A DNA stretch of 64,000 nucleotides from Thiobaca trueperi (GCF_004342175.1 NZ_SMAO01000005.1:186001-250000); one strand, 5' to 3'; counted from the first letter of the stretch, positions 38,656-48,887 are shown. Notes: generated by a model from the sequence alone, not told the origin. Program-made: numbers and translations.

Positions 38656-39666
38656 ATGACTGACGCTATTGGCGAATTTCTCAAGCCGCGCATCGTAAAG
38701 GTCGAGTTTGTCAACGGCAGCTCGAACCATGCCAAAGTCTCGCTGGAGCCACTTGAGCGCGGTTTCGGGCACACGCTTGGGAACGCACTTCGCCGGATTT
38801 TGCTGTCTTCGATGGACGGTTATGCCGTAACGGAAGTCGAAATGCAGGGTGTTCTCCATGAGTACACCACGCTCGCTGGCGTCCAGGAAGACGTTCTCGA
38901 AATCCTGCTGAATCTCAAGCAGTTGGCGATTTCGTTGAAAGGCAAGGATGAGGCGACCTTCACCTTGAGCAAGAGCGGTCCCGGCCCGGTGACGGCGGCG
39001 GATATCGCCATCGACCACACGGCTGAGATCGCCAACCCCGAGCTGGTGATTGCCAACCTGACCGAAGGCGAGCTGAGCATGGCGCTGACCATTCGTCGTG
39101 GTCGCGGTTATGAACCGGCCACGCAGCGCGAGCTTGAGGACACGGAAGACCGCCCGATTGGCAAATTGCCGATCGATGCCTCTTACAGTCCGGTGCGCCG
39201 GGTGGCGATTGAGGTCCAGTCCGCCCGTGTCGAACAGCGTACTGACCTGGATCGGCTGGTGATCGATCTGGAGACCAATGGCACCATTGATCCCAAAGAG
39301 GCGATTCAGCGCTCGGCGGCGATCCTGCGTGACCAGTTGTCCAGCTTCGTTGCCCTGGAAGGCACCGTGCCTTCGGATCATCAGGTTCTGGAGACCCGCG
39401 ACGAATCGCCTTACGATCCGATTCTGCTGCGCCCGGTGGATGATCTTGAGCTGACGGTACGCTCGGCCAACTGTCTGAAGGCGGAAAACATTTATCTGAT
39501 CGGCGACCTGATCCAGCGCACCGAAGTGGAGCTGCTGAAAACTCCGAATCTGGGCAAGAAGTCGCTCACCGAGATCAAGGACGTGCTGGCCACACGCGGT
39601 CTGTCGTTGGGCATGCGTCTTGAGAACTGGCCGCCGGAAAACATCGCCGAACTCAGTATTCGCTAG
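38656..39666 (+). CDS. rpoA: DNA-directed RNA polymerase subunit alpha
   Basis: 336 residues. The N-terminal assembly domain has [21 protein letters not shown] linker follows at about 235-250, then the C-terminal DNA- and activator-binding domain ([40 protein letters not shown]). Between rpsD and rplQ as usual. Confidence 0.99.
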   Translation: MTDAIGEFLKPRIVKVEFVNGSSNHAKVSLEPLERGFGHTLGNALRRILLSSMDGYAVTEVEMQGVLHEYTTLAGVQEDVLEILLNLKQLAISLKGKDEATFTLSKSGPGPVTAADIAIDHTAEIANPELVIANLTEGELSMALTIRRGRGYEPATQRELEDTEDRPIGKLPIDASYSPVRRVAIEVQSARVEQRTDLDRLVIDLETNGTIDPKEAIQRSAAILRDQLSSFVALEGTVPSDHQVLETRDESPYDPILLRPVDDLELTVRSANCLKAENIYLIGDLIQRTEVELLKTPNLGKKSLTEIKDVLATRGLSLGMRLENWPPENIAELSIR

Positions 39667-39744
39667 CGGCGCTGGTTGCGGACCCCGTCTGCAACCGCCG
39701 CTCCATCACAGAAATCGATAAAAAGTACATTCGGGATCAGGACC

Positions 39745-40137
39745 ATGCGTCACCGTAAAGCCGGAAGGCAACTCAATCGTACCAGCTCACACCGTGAGGC
39801 GATGTTTCGCAATATGGCGGCGTCGCTGTTCCGTCATGAGCTGATCAAGACCACCCTGCCCAAGGCCAAGGAACTGCGTCGGATCGCCGAGCCCTTGATT
39901 ACCTTGGCCAAGACGGATTCGGTCCATACCCGTCGTCTGGCCTTCGCACGCCTGCGCGACAAAGAGGTCGTCGGCAAGCTGTTCGTCGATCTGGGGCCGC
40001 GTTATCAGGAGCGTCCGGGTGGTTATCTCCGTATCCTCAAGTGCGGTTACCGCGCCAGTGACGCAGCGCCAATGGCTTATGTCGAACTGGTTGATCGCCC
40101 GATCACCTCGGTTGCGGTTGAGGATGATGAGGATTGA
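39745..40137 (+). CDS. rplQ: 50S ribosomal protein L17
   Basis: 130 residues. ATG 39745 gives [20 protein letters not shown] with the conserved [19 protein letters not shown]. Last gene of the ribosomal superregion; a strong terminator follows 33 bp later. Confidence 0.98.
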   Translation: MRHRKAGRQLNRTSSHREAMFRNMAASLFRHELIKTTLPKAKELRRIAEPLITLAKTDSVHTRRLAFARLRDKEVVGKLFVDLGPRYQERPGGYLRILKCGYRASDAAPMAYVELVDRPITSVAVEDDED

Positions 40138-40170
40138 GGACTAAGACATCCCAGGTGGCTGTTTTAGATC

Positions 40171-40197
40171 AAAACCGGGCGTATGCCCGGTTTTTTT
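40171..40197 (+). terminator. Rho-independent terminator after rplQ
   Basis: AAAACCGGGC (40171-40180), loop GTAT, GCCCGG (40185-40190), then seven T. It ends the long ribosomal transcript. Confidence 0.95.
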
Positions 40198-40269
40198 ATG
40201 TCTCGGCCGTCTCAAGGCTTACTTGATAGACGGATGCGAGATCGAATCAGGGGCGCCGGGAGTGGATAG

Positions 40270-41037
40270 GTGAAGGCACTGGTTGTTCAGCGCATCGTGC
40301 TCGTGACTGATTTCGGTGGCGGACTCTATGTCGGTCAGATGCGCGCCCGTCTGGATGCTTTACTCCCGGCGACGCCGGTGATCGATCTCGTCCATGACCT
40401 GCCGGCCTTTCGCCTGGATCTGGCCGCCTATCTCCTCCCGGCGCTGGTCCGCGACATGCCGGATGACACGCTCTATCTCTGTGTCGTCGATCCCGGTGTC
40501 GGCGGCGAACGCGCCGCACTCCTGATCCAGACCGATAACGGATGGTTCATCGGTCCCGACAATGGGTTGCTGGCGCCATTGGTTCGGCGCGCTGACAGCG
40601 CGAATGTGTGGCGGATCGGCTGGCAGCCAGTTCGCATGTCTGCCAGCTTTCATGGCCGTGACTGGTTCGTGCCGGCTGCGGCGCGACTCTGTCAAGGGTC
40701 GGATCTTCAGATGGCCCCGCTTGATCCGGATACGCTGGTCGGAGCCGAGTGGCCGGCAGAACTGTCGGCCATTCTCTATATTGATCATTTCGGCAATCTC
40801 ATCTCAGGACTGAATGCATCCGGACGCGACTGCCAGTCCAGGCTGCAAGTCGGGACTCATCGGCTGCCACAGGCGCGCACCTTTTGCGAGGTCGCGCCCG
40901 GCGCGCCGTTCTGGTATGAAAATGCCTTCGGGCTGGTCGAGATTGCGGTCAGTCAGGGGCGCGCCGATCAGTTGCTTGGTCTTGCTGCTGGCGATCCCAT
41001 TGGTCCCTTCATCCGGGCAGCCGATTCAGAAGACTGA
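40270..41037 (+). CDS. SAM hydrolase / SAM hydroxide adenosyltransferase family protein (DUF62)
   Basis: 255 residues. Motifs of the S-adenosylmethionine-cleaving DUF62 family: VLVTDFGG near residue 14 with the conserved Asp, YLCVVDPGVGGERAAL around 75-90, FIGPDNGLLAPL near 99, and the C-terminal barrel start ILYIDHFGNLISGL. Family members split SAM into adenosine and methionine with water; true halogenases are rare and their extra loop is not evident here. It starts with GTG 40270. The physiological role in this lineage is unknown. It shares a transcript direction with the nuclease gene 26 bp downstream. Confidence 0.85.
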   Translation: MKALVVQRIVLVTDFGGGLYVGQMRARLDALLPATPVIDLVHDLPAFRLDLAAYLLPALVRDMPDDTLYLCVVDPGVGGERAALLIQTDNGWFIGPDNGLLAPLVRRADSANVWRIGWQPVRMSASFHGRDWFVPAAARLCQGSDLQMAPLDPDTLVGAEWPAELSAILYIDHFGNLISGLNASGRDCQSRLQVGTHRLPQARTFCEVAPGAPFWYENAFGLVEIAVSQGRADQLLGLAAGDPIGPFIRAADSED

Positions 41038-41063
41038 CCCGTTCTCATTCCCAGGTTGCATGC

Positions 41064-41756
41064 GTGCAGAGTCAGCAAATCATCAGCGTCCAGGTCGATG
41101 ACCGGGAGTCCCGGAGCGCCGTTCTGGATGCGCTCAAGGAACAGGACGGTGTGCAGATAGAGGTCGTGCGCCTCTCTGTTGGCGATTATCTGATTGACGA
41201 TCTTTTCCTGTTCGAGCGCAAGACGCTGATCGACCTGACAGGCTCAATCAAGGATGGGCGTCTCTTCTCGCAGGGATTGCGGCTTGTCGGGTCGCCTCAG
41301 CGAAGCGCCCTGATCCTGGAGGGCACGTCAAAGGATCTGGCCGGCAGCCGGATGCGCCGTGAGGCGATTCAGGGTGCGCTGGTGAGTCTGACCCTCTTTC
41401 TCGGTGTGCCGCTGCTGCGAGCGATGGATCCCGCAGAGACGGCTCGATTGATGCTTTTTGCCGCCCGTCAGGGCCGTCAGTTTGCGGCTGATGCACGCCC
41501 GCGCAAAGGACGCCGTCCACGCGGCAAGGCGCGGGTGCAGCATCATATCCTTCAGGGACTTCCCGGCATTGGCCCGGCGCGCGCCAGGCGTCTGCTGGAT
41601 CGCTTCGGCAGTATCGAGGCGGTCATGACCGCCGATCTTGACGAACTGGCCGGGATTCAGGGAATTGGTCCAGCCACTGCTGAAATGATTCGCTGGGCGG
41701 TGCAGGAGCCGCCCGCTTCATTCGGATCGGATGAAGACGATTGGCTGCCTTTTTAA
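41064..41756 (+). CDS. ERCC4-domain nuclease with C-terminal helix-hairpin-helix
   Basis: 230 residues. The N-terminal ERCC4 nuclease fold carries VDDRES (about 11-16) and GD-x9-ERKTLID (residues 40-57), the metal-binding signature of XPF/Mus81-type nucleases. The C-terminal part has two helix-hairpin-helix motifs, LPGIGPARARRLLDRFGS and IQGIGPATAEMI. In eukaryotes and archaea such enzymes cut branched DNA; bacterial versions without a helicase are little studied. Start GTG 41064. The basic linker RPRKGRRPRGKARV may bind DNA. Probably co-transcribed with the SAM hydrolase gene. Confidence 0.85.
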   Translation: MQSQQIISVQVDDRESRSAVLDALKEQDGVQIEVVRLSVGDYLIDDLFLFERKTLIDLTGSIKDGRLFSQGLRLVGSPQRSALILEGTSKDLAGSRMRREAIQGALVSLTLFLGVPLLRAMDPAETARLMLFAARQGRQFAADARPRKGRRPRGKARVQHHILQGLPGIGPARARRLLDRFGSIEAVMTADLDELAGIQGIGPATAEMIRWAVQEPPASFGSDEDDWLPF

Positions 41757-41891
41757 ATCGCGCCCGATGCGGTATGCGATGTTGTTGGGTTGGATCAATC
41801 TTGGCGGCATCGACCAACGTTGGAGCTGGCGCGATTTAAGGGGACGCAGTTTAAGGTGACTTTCTGAAAAATTTATACCTGATACACGCCT

Positions 41892-41952
41892 TAAATAGAC
41901 AGGATAGATAGGCTTTTCAAGCCATTGTTTTTAATCCTGTTAATCCTGTCCA
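41892..41952. repeat. Dispersed intergenic repeat, GACAGGATT family, copy 3
   Basis: GACAGGAT at 41898-41905 and the tandem inverted arm AATCCTGTTAATCCTGTC at 41933-41950, around a hairpin GGCTTTTCAAGCC. It lies between the convergent ERCC4 and srmB genes. Third copy of the family at 4381 and 17014. Confidence 0.7.
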
Positions 41953-41994
41953 TTGACGGCGTTTCTGGCGGGTACGAGCTTTCCTGGAAATCGC

Positions 41995-43368
41995 CTAAAT
42001 CCCAGCCTTCGGCGCATCCGTCCGGCGTTTGCCGAGCGGTGCATGTCCGGCATCGACACCCTGAGCGCCCGTCGGCTGGCGGCGTTTGCCGATATTCTTG
42101 CGGTCACGCAGCCGCTCTTTGACCTTTGGCGTCTCCTTCTTTCCGGTCGCGGCGTTCAGCTTGCGCGCGGCAGGCGACGGCTTGCCCGCTCCCTTGCGTT
42201 TGCTGGGCCCCTTGAATTTCGCCTTGAGCCCTTCGATCACCCGTGACTCGAAACTGAGATTGAGATAACGGGTGATGCTTTCCATACGATTCCATTCCGG
42301 CGGCCCGACCAGCGAGATGGCCACGCCCGGCTCGCCTGCGCGCCCGGTGCGCCCGGTGCGGTGCAGATAGTCGTCGCCACTGCGCGGCAGATCGAAATTG
42401 AAGACCCGTTGCACGCCCGGCACATCCAGCCCGCGCGCCGCCAGATCGGTCGCAATGAGGATGCTGACCCGTCCGCTGTGCAGCAGCCCCATGACCCGGT
42501 TGCGCTCGCGCTGATCCAGTTCGCCATGCAGCACGGCCACGCGCTGCTCTCGACCCATCAGAAAATTGCCCAGGGCCACCGCGCCGTCACGGGTGTTGGT
42601 GAAGACCAGCGCCTTGTCGAAGGTCTCGTGTTCCAGCAGCCAGTGCAATTGCTGCTGTTTGTGCTCCGGGCCGTCGCTCAACAGAAGCTGGTGGGTGATA
42701 TGTGGGTGCTGTTCGCGCACCGGATTGACGATCACGGTTTGAGGGTCGCGCAGGAGTCGGTCGGTGATGCTTTTCAGCCCGCGATGATGCAGGGTCGCCG
42801 AAAACAGCAGCGACTGACGTTGCGGATTGCAGTGCGCCAGAATCGCCAGCACGTCATCGGTAAAGCCCATGTCGAGCATCCGATCCGCCTCGTCGAGCAC
42901 CAGGAATTCCAGGTCGCCGAGCTTCGCCTGACCGCTTTGCAGCAGTTCCAGCAACCGGCCGGGCGTGGCGACCAGGATCTCCGGATTCTTGCGCAGGGTC
43001 GCAATCTGATGGGCCTTGGAATCGCCACCGGTGATGACGCCGGACGTCAGCCGGGTATAGCTCCCAAGCCGCATGAAATGGATATGGATCTGGCGCGCCA
43101 GCTCGCGGGTCGGCACCAGAATCAGCGCCCGCGTGCCGCTGTCATGGGCGGGGACATCGATAAAGCGCTGCATCATCGGCAATAGGAAGGCCGCTGTTTT
43201 GCCCGAGCCGGTGGCGGCCGAGACCAGCAGGTCCAATCCATCCATCGCCAGCGGAATGACCTGTGACTGCACCGGGGTCGGGGTCGCGTAGTCTTCGCTG
43301 GCCAGGCCGCGCATCAGCGCATCGGGAAAGAGAAAGTCAGAAAATTGTGCGTTCATGGCGCGCAACAT
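41995..43368 (-). CDS. srmB: DEAD-box RNA helicase SrmB
   Basis: 457 residues. The Q motif YATPTPVQ, Walker A ATGSGKT (52-58), DEAD in LVLDEADRMLDMGF, SAT and HRTGRTGRAG are all present. The basic C-terminal tail ends VKERLRDRKNIGKRRQPTG, which closely matches the tail of E. coli SrmB and separates it from RhlE and DeaD. SrmB aids 50S assembly at low temperature. ATG 43368 is used; the second ATG at 43356 (MNAQFSDF) is perhaps the real start, since GAGG is too close to the first. Convergent with the ERCC4 gene. Confidence 0.9.
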   Translation of the reverse strand: MLRAMNAQFSDFLFPDALMRGLASEDYATPTPVQSQVIPLAMDGLDLLVSAATGSGKTAAFLLPMMQRFIDVPAHDSGTRALILVPTRELARQIHIHFMRLGSYTRLTSGVITGGDSKAHQIATLRKNPEILVATPGRLLELLQSGQAKLGDLEFLVLDEADRMLDMGFTDDVLAILAHCNPQRQSLLFSATLHHRGLKSITDRLLRDPQTVIVNPVREQHPHITHQLLLSDGPEHKQQQLHWLLEHETFDKALVFTNTRDGAVALGNFLMGREQRVAVLHGELDQRERNRVMGLLHSGRVSILIATDLAARGLDVPGVQRVFNFDLPRSGDDYLHRTGRTGRAGEPGVAISLVGPPEWNRMESITRYLNLSFESRVIEGLKAKFKGPSKRKGAGKPSPAARKLNAATGKKETPKVKERLRDRKNIGKRRQPTGAQGVDAGHAPLGKRRTDAPKAGI

Positions 43369-43625
43369 ACCTCAAAATGGTGAGTGGGTGGGATCGAAAT
43401 CATCCCCTGGAAGAGGCGACCGGATCGGTGATGATTCCCAGCGACGATCCGGGCAGGCCATTGGATCCGCGAAGACACAGCGCCATATTCGCCCTATCGA
43501 TCAAACGGCAGCGCCGGAACCAGGCCGCTGGAGCGTTGCCCTAAAGCGGGGCGTCGGTTGAAAGGTCGCTTGAATCAGGTAGACCGGGCTATTGAACCGA
43601 GTGCTGTACAGACTCCATCGCTTGA
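43369..43625. other. Intergenic, upstream part of the srmB-prkA gap
   Basis: The gap between the divergent srmB and prkA genes is 480 bp. No credible gene is seen in it. This left part contains GATCGG/CCGATC-type short inverted sequences around 43385-43465 but nothing I can name; the right part holds the regulatory sites listed separately. Confidence 0.5.
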
Positions 43626-43642
43626 TGCACTGATTCAGTGCG
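43626..43642 (+). promoter_or_regulatory. NtrC-like enhancer site
   Basis: TGCACTGATTCAGTGCG: half-sites GCAC and GTGC separated by exactly 7 bp, as in the NtrC consensus. Its centre is about 120 bp upstream of the start expected from the sigma54 promoter at 43728, a normal enhancer distance. Confidence 0.55.
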
Positions 43643-43727
43643 GATTAGCTTTGAGTTCATCTTTCGCGAGGCGCACGCAGCGGGGCGACCGCTGATGGCG
43701 GTTTCTCCGCAGTGAACCGGCTTCGTA

Positions 43728-43743
43728 TGGCGTAGTTTTTGCT
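43728..43743 (+). promoter_or_regulatory. Sigma54 (RpoN) promoter of prkA
   Basis: TGGCGTAGTTTTTGCT has the -24 GG and -12 GC elements at the exact RpoN spacing and matches TGGC-N7-TTGCW. Transcription would begin near 43755, giving a leader of about 95 nt. E. coli yeaGH is reported to be NtrC/RpoN controlled, which agrees. Confidence 0.6.
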
Positions 43744-43848
43744 AGAAAGTGGGCGTATCTGGTTTTGATCTTCAGCTTGCCCCGGTATCCGCGATCAGCG
43801 ACGCCGGAGTCGGGCAGGCATCGTCAGCTTCCGAATGAGGTTACCGCT

Positions 43849-45771
43849 ATGTCGATCTTCGAACGCTATCAGGCACGGTACGAAGCCTCCCGCGAGGAGG
43901 TGTTGAGCCTGAACGAGTATCTGGAACTCTGCAAGACGGATCCAGGTGCCTATGCCGGCCCGGCGGAGCGTCTGCTGATGGCGATCGGTGAGGCGGAGAT
44001 GGTCAATACCCGCGACGATCCGCGCCTGAGCCGCATCTTTCAGAACAAGGTGATCCGCCGCTATCCGGCCTTCTCCGAATTCTATGGGATGGAGGAGGCC
44101 ATTGAGCATCTGGTGTCCTATCTCAAGCACGCCTCTCAGGGGCTGGAAGAGAAAAAGCAGATCCTTTATCTGCTCGGCCCGGTCGGTGGCGGCAAGTCAT
44201 CGCTGGCCGAAAAGCTCAAGGAGCTGATGCAGGAGCGGCCCTTCTACGCCATTCAGGGCTCGCCGGTCTTCGAGTCGCCGCTCAGTCTCTTCTCGCCGGA
44301 AGAAGACGGTCCCATCCTGGAAGAGGACTACGGGATTCCGTCGCGTTATCTCAAGACCATCATGTCGCCCTGGGCCGTCAAGCGGTTGCAGGAGTATCAC
44401 GGCGATATCACGCGCTTCAAAGTGGTCAAGCTCTATCCCTCGATCTTGGAGCAGATTGCCATCGCCAAGACCGAGCCGGGCGACGAGAACAATCAGGACA
44501 TCTCCTCGCTGGTGGGCAAGGTCGATATTCGTCAGCTCGAACGTTTCGCCCAGAACGACGCGGATGCCTACAGCTATTCCGGCGCACTGTGTCGGGCCAA
44601 TCAGGGTCTGATGGAATTCGTCGAGATGTTCAAGGCACCGATCAAGGTGCTGCATCCGCTGCTGACCGCGACTCAGGAAGGCAATTACAACGGCACCGAG
44701 GGGCTTTCGGCACTGCCCTTCCAGGGGATCATTCTGGCCCACTCCAATGAGTCGGAATGGCAGACCTTCCGCAACAACAAGAACAACGAGGCCTTCCTGG
44801 ACCGCGTCTTCATCGTCAAGGTGCCTTACTGTCTGCGGGTCAATGAAGAGGTACGGATTTACGAGAAGCTGCTGCACAGCAGCTCGCTGTCGCAGGCGCC
44901 CTGTGCCCCCGGCACGCTGGAGATGCTGGCCCAGTTCTCGACCCTGACACGACTCAAGGAGCCGGAGAACTCCAGCATCTTTTCCAAGATGCGCGTCTAC
45001 AACGGCGAAAATCTCAAGGACACGGATCCCAAGGCCAAGTCGATGCAGGAATACCGCGACTATGCCGGGGTCGATGAAGGCATGTCCGGGATCTCCACGC
45101 GCTTCGCGTTCAAGATCCTGTCTCAGGTCTTCAATTTCGACCATACCGAAGTAGCGGCCAATCCGGTTCATCTGCTCTATGTCCTGGAGCGCCAGATCGC
45201 CCGCGAGCAGTTGCCGACGGAGATTCAGGAACGCTATCTGAGTTATCTCAAGCAGTATCTCGCGCCGCGTTATGCCGAATTCATTGGCAAGGAATTGCAG
45301 ACCGCCTATCTGGAGTCCTATGCCGAATACGGCCAGAACATTTTTGATCGTTATGTGGTCTATGCCGATTACTGGATTCAGGATCAGGAATACCGCGATC
45401 CCGACACCGGCGAGATGATGAACCGTGCTGCGCTGAATGAAGAGCTGGAGAAGATCGAGAAGCCGGCGGGGATTTCCAATCCCAAGGACTTCCGTAACGA
45501 GATCGTCAATTTCGTGCTGCGCGCCCGCGCCAACAATGCCGGCTCCAATCCCAAATGGACCAGCTATGAAAAACTGCGGGTGGTCATCGAGAAAAAGATG
45601 TTCTCCAATACGGAGGAGCTGCTTCCGGTTATCTCGTTCAATGCCAAGTCATCGGTCGATGAGCAGAAGAAGCATGATCAGTTCGTTGATCGCATGACCC
45701 AGAAAGGCTATACGCCAAAGCAGGTTCGTTTGCTGTCAGAATGGTATCTGCGGGTCAGGAAGTCGCAATAA
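43849..45771 (+). CDS. prkA: PrkA-family serine protein kinase / AAA+ ATPase (YeaG)
   Basis: 640 residues (E. coli YeaG 644). ATG 43849 gives MSIFERYQARYEASREE, with ATGAGG upstream; longer in-frame starts are not family-like. The AAA part holds Walker A LGPVGGGKSS (Lys about 116), and the C-terminal PrkA domain ends WYLRVRKSQ. The family is linked to nitrogen starvation and stationary-phase stress, and has kinase or protease activity depending on the species. It heads the conserved prkA-yeaH-spoVR operon, here with an extra gene after it. Confidence 0.93.
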   Translation: MSIFERYQARYEASREEVLSLNEYLELCKTDPGAYAGPAERLLMAIGEAEMVNTRDDPRLSRIFQNKVIRRYPAFSEFYGMEEAIEHLVSYLKHASQGLEEKKQILYLLGPVGGGKSSLAEKLKELMQERPFYAIQGSPVFESPLSLFSPEEDGPILEEDYGIPSRYLKTIMSPWAVKRLQEYHGDITRFKVVKLYPSILEQIAIAKTEPGDENNQDISSLVGKVDIRQLERFAQNDADAYSYSGALCRANQGLMEFVEMFKAPIKVLHPLLTATQEGNYNGTEGLSALPFQGIILAHSNESEWQTFRNNKNNEAFLDRVFIVKVPYCLRVNEEVRIYEKLLHSSSLSQAPCAPGTLEMLAQFSTLTRLKEPENSSIFSKMRVYNGENLKDTDPKAKSMQEYRDYAGVDEGMSGISTRFAFKILSQVFNFDHTEVAANPVHLLYVLERQIAREQLPTEIQERYLSYLKQYLAPRYAEFIGKELQTAYLESYAEYGQNIFDRYVVYADYWIQDQEYRDPDTGEMMNRAALNEELEKIEKPAGISNPKDFRNEIVNFVLRARANNAGSNPKWTSYEKLRVVIEKKMFSNTEELLPVISFNAKSSVDEQKKHDQFVDRMTQKGYTPKQVRLLSEWYLRVRKSQ

Positions 45772-45794
45772 AATCGATCCGCTGTGAGGCGCAT

Positions 45795-46103
45795 ATGTAC
45801 TGGGATGTGAAGTTCGTCAACCCATTATCTGATTTTCGTCTTTATGTCGAAATTGAGGATGGTCGGAGCGGCGTTTTCGACATGAAGTCTTATCTCGATC
45901 ATGGCGCCTTCCGTGAGTTGCAAAATGTGCATTATTTTAACCAGGTGTGCATTTTGTTTGGTGCGCTGACCTGGCCCAATGAGCAGGACATCGCCCCTGA
46001 GACATTGGTTGATGAAATGTTGCCGGCAGACTCCATCGCATACGACCGAGTCCTGCAAAAACTGCCGCCCGAAGGCGCACAGCGGTATTCTGAAATCGAA
46101 TGA
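45795..46103 (+). CDS. DUF2442 family protein
   Basis: 102 residues. [20 protein letters not shown], then [20 protein letters not shown] and [20 protein letters not shown], match the DUF2442 pattern (a short beta-rich domain often encoded near toxin-antitoxin or mobile genes). ATG 45795 has GTGAGG 7 nt upstream. It lies between prkA and yeaH, 23 bp after the first and touching the second, a place where relatives normally have nothing. It looks AT-richer than its neighbours, consistent with acquisition. Function unknown. Confidence 0.75.
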   Translation: MYWDVKFVNPLSDFRLYVEIEDGRSGVFDMKSYLDHGAFRELQNVHYFNQVCILFGALTWPNEQDIAPETLVDEMLPADSIAYDRVLQKLPPEGAQRYSEIE

Positions 46104-46129
46104 CAGCGGGCGGGGCTAAGCGAGTCTTT

Positions 46130-47398
46130 ATGTCACACTTCATCGATCGGCGTCTGAATGGCAAAAAGAAGAGCACGGTCAACCGTCAGCGTTTTCTCAA
46201 ACGCTACAAGACCCAGCTCAAACGCGCCGTGGCGGATGCGGTCAATCAGCGCAGCATTACCGATCTCGATTCGGGTGAAAAGGTCGGGATTCCGTCGCGG
46301 GATATTTCCGAGCCGGTGTTTCATCATGGCAAAGGCGGTATTCGCGACATGGTCCATCCGGGTAACCGGGACTTTCTGACGGGCGATCAGATCCGTCGGC
46401 CCGAAGGTGGCGGGGAGGGTTCCGGACAGGGCAAAGCAGGGCAGGGAGGGCAGGGCGATGACGATTTCATCTTCGAACTCTCGCGCGAGGAGTTCATGGA
46501 TCTGCTCTTCGAGGATCTGGCGCTGCCGAACCTGGTCCGCAATCAATTGCTCGGCACGACTGAATTCAAATCGGTTCGTGCCGGTTATGCGACCGATGGT
46601 TCACCATCGAATATCGACGTGGTGCGTTCGCTGAAAGGTGCCATCGCGCGCCGTACCGCCATCGGTGCGCCCTGGCGCACGCGCATTCGCGAACTGGAAG
46701 CGGAGATCGCGGTACTGCTGTCAAGCGGAGTCGTCGAGGACGACCCCCGGCTGTGCGTCCTGCGTGAAGAGATCGACCGGCTCAAGACCCGGATTGCCGC
46801 ACTGCCTTTCATCGACACCTTCGATCTGCGTTATCAGAGCTTTGTCAAACAGCCGGAGCCGACCAGCAAGGCGGTCATGGTCTGTATCATGGATGTGTCC
46901 GGCTCAATGGATCAGGCGCGCAAGAATCTGGCCAAGCGCTTTTTCATCCTGCTTTATCTCTTTCTGCAGCGCAATTACGAAAAAATCGATGTCGTCTTTA
47001 TCCGTCATCACACCATTGCGCAGGAAGTCGATGAGCAGGAGTTCTTTTATTCCAGAGAGACCGGCGGTACGGTCGTTTCCAGCGCCCTGAACCTCGCCCA
47101 TGACATCCTGCGCGAGCGCTATGATCCGGGCATCTGGAATATCTATGCCGCGCAGGCTTCGGACGGCGATAACTGGGACTCCGATTCCAGCATCTGCCGC
47201 GATATTCTCATTGATCAACTCATGCCGCTGATGCGCTATTTCGCCTATGTCGAGATCACCCCGCGCCAGCATCAGAGCCTCTGGTATTCCTATCAGGAGG
47301 TCATGGCGGCGCATGAGCACTTTGCCATGCAGGAAATCGATGGGGCTGATGACATCTTTCCCGTTTTCAGAGAATTGTTCAGGAGGAAAGAGGTATGA
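46130..47398 (+). CDS. yeaH: YeaH/YhbH family protein (DUF444)
   Basis: 422 residues, very like E. coli YeaH throughout: [20 protein letters not shown] at the start, [19 protein letters not shown] linker, [15 protein letters not shown], and a von Willebrand A-like domain with [19 protein letters not shown] (MIDAS DxSxS) near residue 255. ATG 46130 fits the homologues; an in-frame ATG at 46100 overlapping the DUF2442 stop is possible. It acts with PrkA in stress adaptation; its biochemical activity is unknown. It overlaps spoVR by four bases. Confidence 0.93.
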   Translation: MSHFIDRRLNGKKKSTVNRQRFLKRYKTQLKRAVADAVNQRSITDLDSGEKVGIPSRDISEPVFHHGKGGIRDMVHPGNRDFLTGDQIRRPEGGGEGSGQGKAGQGGQGDDDFIFELSREEFMDLLFEDLALPNLVRNQLLGTTEFKSVRAGYATDGSPSNIDVVRSLKGAIARRTAIGAPWRTRIRELEAEIAVLLSSGVVEDDPRLCVLREEIDRLKTRIAALPFIDTFDLRYQSFVKQPEPTSKAVMVCIMDVSGSMDQARKNLAKRFFILLYLFLQRNYEKIDVVFIRHHTIAQEVDEQEFFYSRETGGTVVSSALNLAHDILRERYDPGIWNIYAAQASDGDNWDSDSSICRDILIDQLMPLMRYFAYVEITPRQHQSLWYSYQEVMAAHEHFAMQEIDGADDIFPVFRELFRRKEV

Positions 47399-48885
47399 GC
47401 AAACATCTGATTTCGGATTCATCTGAATGGTCTTTTCCGCTGCTCGAACGCTTCGATCAGGAAATCGCCAGGCTGGCCCATGGTGTCTATGGACTGGATA
47501 CCTATGCCAATCAGATCGAGGTCATCAGTTCGGAGCAGATGATCGATGCCTATTCGTCGGTGGGTCTGCCGATCAATTATCAGCACTGGTCCTTCGGCAA
47601 ACAGTTCGTGGCGACCGAACAGACCTATCGGCGCGGTCAGATGGGTCTGGCCTATGAGATCGTGATCAATTCCGATCCCTGCATCGCCTATCTGATGGAA
47701 GAGAACACGCTGCCGATGCAGGCGCTGGTGATTGCGCATGCCTGCTATGGCCATAACAGCTTTTTCAAGGGGAATTATCTCTTTCGCACCTGGACCAGTG
47801 CTGACGCCATCATCGATTATCTGGTCTTTGCGCGAAAATATATCGCCCAATGTGAAGAACGCTATGGTCAGGAAGAGGTCGAGCTGTTGCTCGATTCCTG
47901 CCATGCGCTCATGAATCATGGTGTGGATCGCTATAAACGTCCGGCACCACTGAGCATGGCGGAGGAGCAGCGCCGTCAGCGCGAGCGCGAAACCTATCTC
48001 CAGTCGCAGATCAACGACCTGTGGCGCACCATTCCGCTGGTCGATGAGACGGAAGATGACCAAAAATCATCCCGCTGGCCGGAAGAACCACAGGAAAATC
48101 TGCTCTATTTCATTGAAAAGAACGCGCCCCTGCTCGAACCCTGGCAGCGCGAGGTGGTGCGGATCGTGCGCCGGATCAGCCAGTATTTCTACCCGCAACG
48201 CCAGACGCAGGTCATGAACGAAGGCTGGGCCTGCTTCTGGCACTACACGCTCATGAACGACCTCTATGACGAGGGTCTCGTCAGCGACGGTTTCATGATC
48301 GAGTTTCTGCAATCGCACACCAGCGTGGTGTTTCAGCCGCCATTCGATGCGCCCTATTACAACGGCATCAATCCCTATGCGCTGGGATTCGCGATGATGC
48401 GCGACATCCGCCGGATCTGCGAGTCACCTACCGCCGAGGACCGCGAGTGGTTCCCTGAGATCGTTGGTGGCGACTGGAAAAAGGTGCTGGATTTCGCCAT
48501 GCGCAACTTCAAGGATGAGAGCTTCATCGCCCAGTATCTCTCGCCGGCCCTGATGCGCGAGTTCCATCTGTTTGCGGTGCGCGACGACGATCATCAGGAA
48601 AATCTGGAAGTGACGGCGATCCATGAGGAACAGGGCTATCGGGCGCTGCGCCGGGCGCTGGCGGAGCAATATAATCTTGGCAGCCGCGAACCTAATATCC
48701 AGGTCTTCAATGTGGATCGTCGGGGCGACCGCTCCATGACCCTGCGCCATTTTGCCCATCACCGTCGCCCGCTGGGCGATTCGGTGGATGAGATGCTGCG
48801 TCATCTCCGGCGTCTGTGGGGGTTTACCGTGCGCCTGGAGACGGTCGATGACGCCGGGCGGGTGCAGTTGATCGGCGAGTTGTGA
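47395..48885 (+). CDS. SpoVR family protein (YcgB)
   Basis: 496 residues (E. coli YcgB 510). The conserved [15 protein letters not shown] and [20 protein letters not shown] segments with metal-ligand-like His and Glu residues are present, as is the C-terminal [20 protein letters not shown]. Named for a Bacillus cortex protein, its role in non-sporulating bacteria is unclear, but it is constantly linked to prkA and yeaH. ATG 47395 overlaps the yeaH stop, so translation is coupled. Immediately followed by a MITE-like repeat. Confidence 0.93.
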   Translation: MSKHLISDSSEWSFPLLERFDQEIARLAHGVYGLDTYANQIEVISSEQMIDAYSSVGLPINYQHWSFGKQFVATEQTYRRGQMGLAYEIVINSDPCIAYLMEENTLPMQALVIAHACYGHNSFFKGNYLFRTWTSADAIIDYLVFARKYIAQCEERYGQEEVELLLDSCHALMNHGVDRYKRPAPLSMAEEQRRQRERETYLQSQINDLWRTIPLVDETEDDQKSSRWPEEPQENLLYFIEKNAPLLEPWQREVVRIVRRISQYFYPQRQTQVMNEGWACFWHYTLMNDLYDEGLVSDGFMIEFLQSHTSVVFQPPFDAPYYNGINPYALGFAMMRDIRRICESPTAEDREWFPEIVGGDWKKVLDFAMRNFKDESFIAQYLSPALMREFHLFAVRDDDHQENLEVTAIHEEQGYRALRRALAEQYNLGSREPNIQVFNVDRRGDRSMTLRHFAHHRRPLGDSVDEMLRHLRRLWGFTVRLETVDDAGRVQLIGEL

Positions 48886-48887
48886 TC

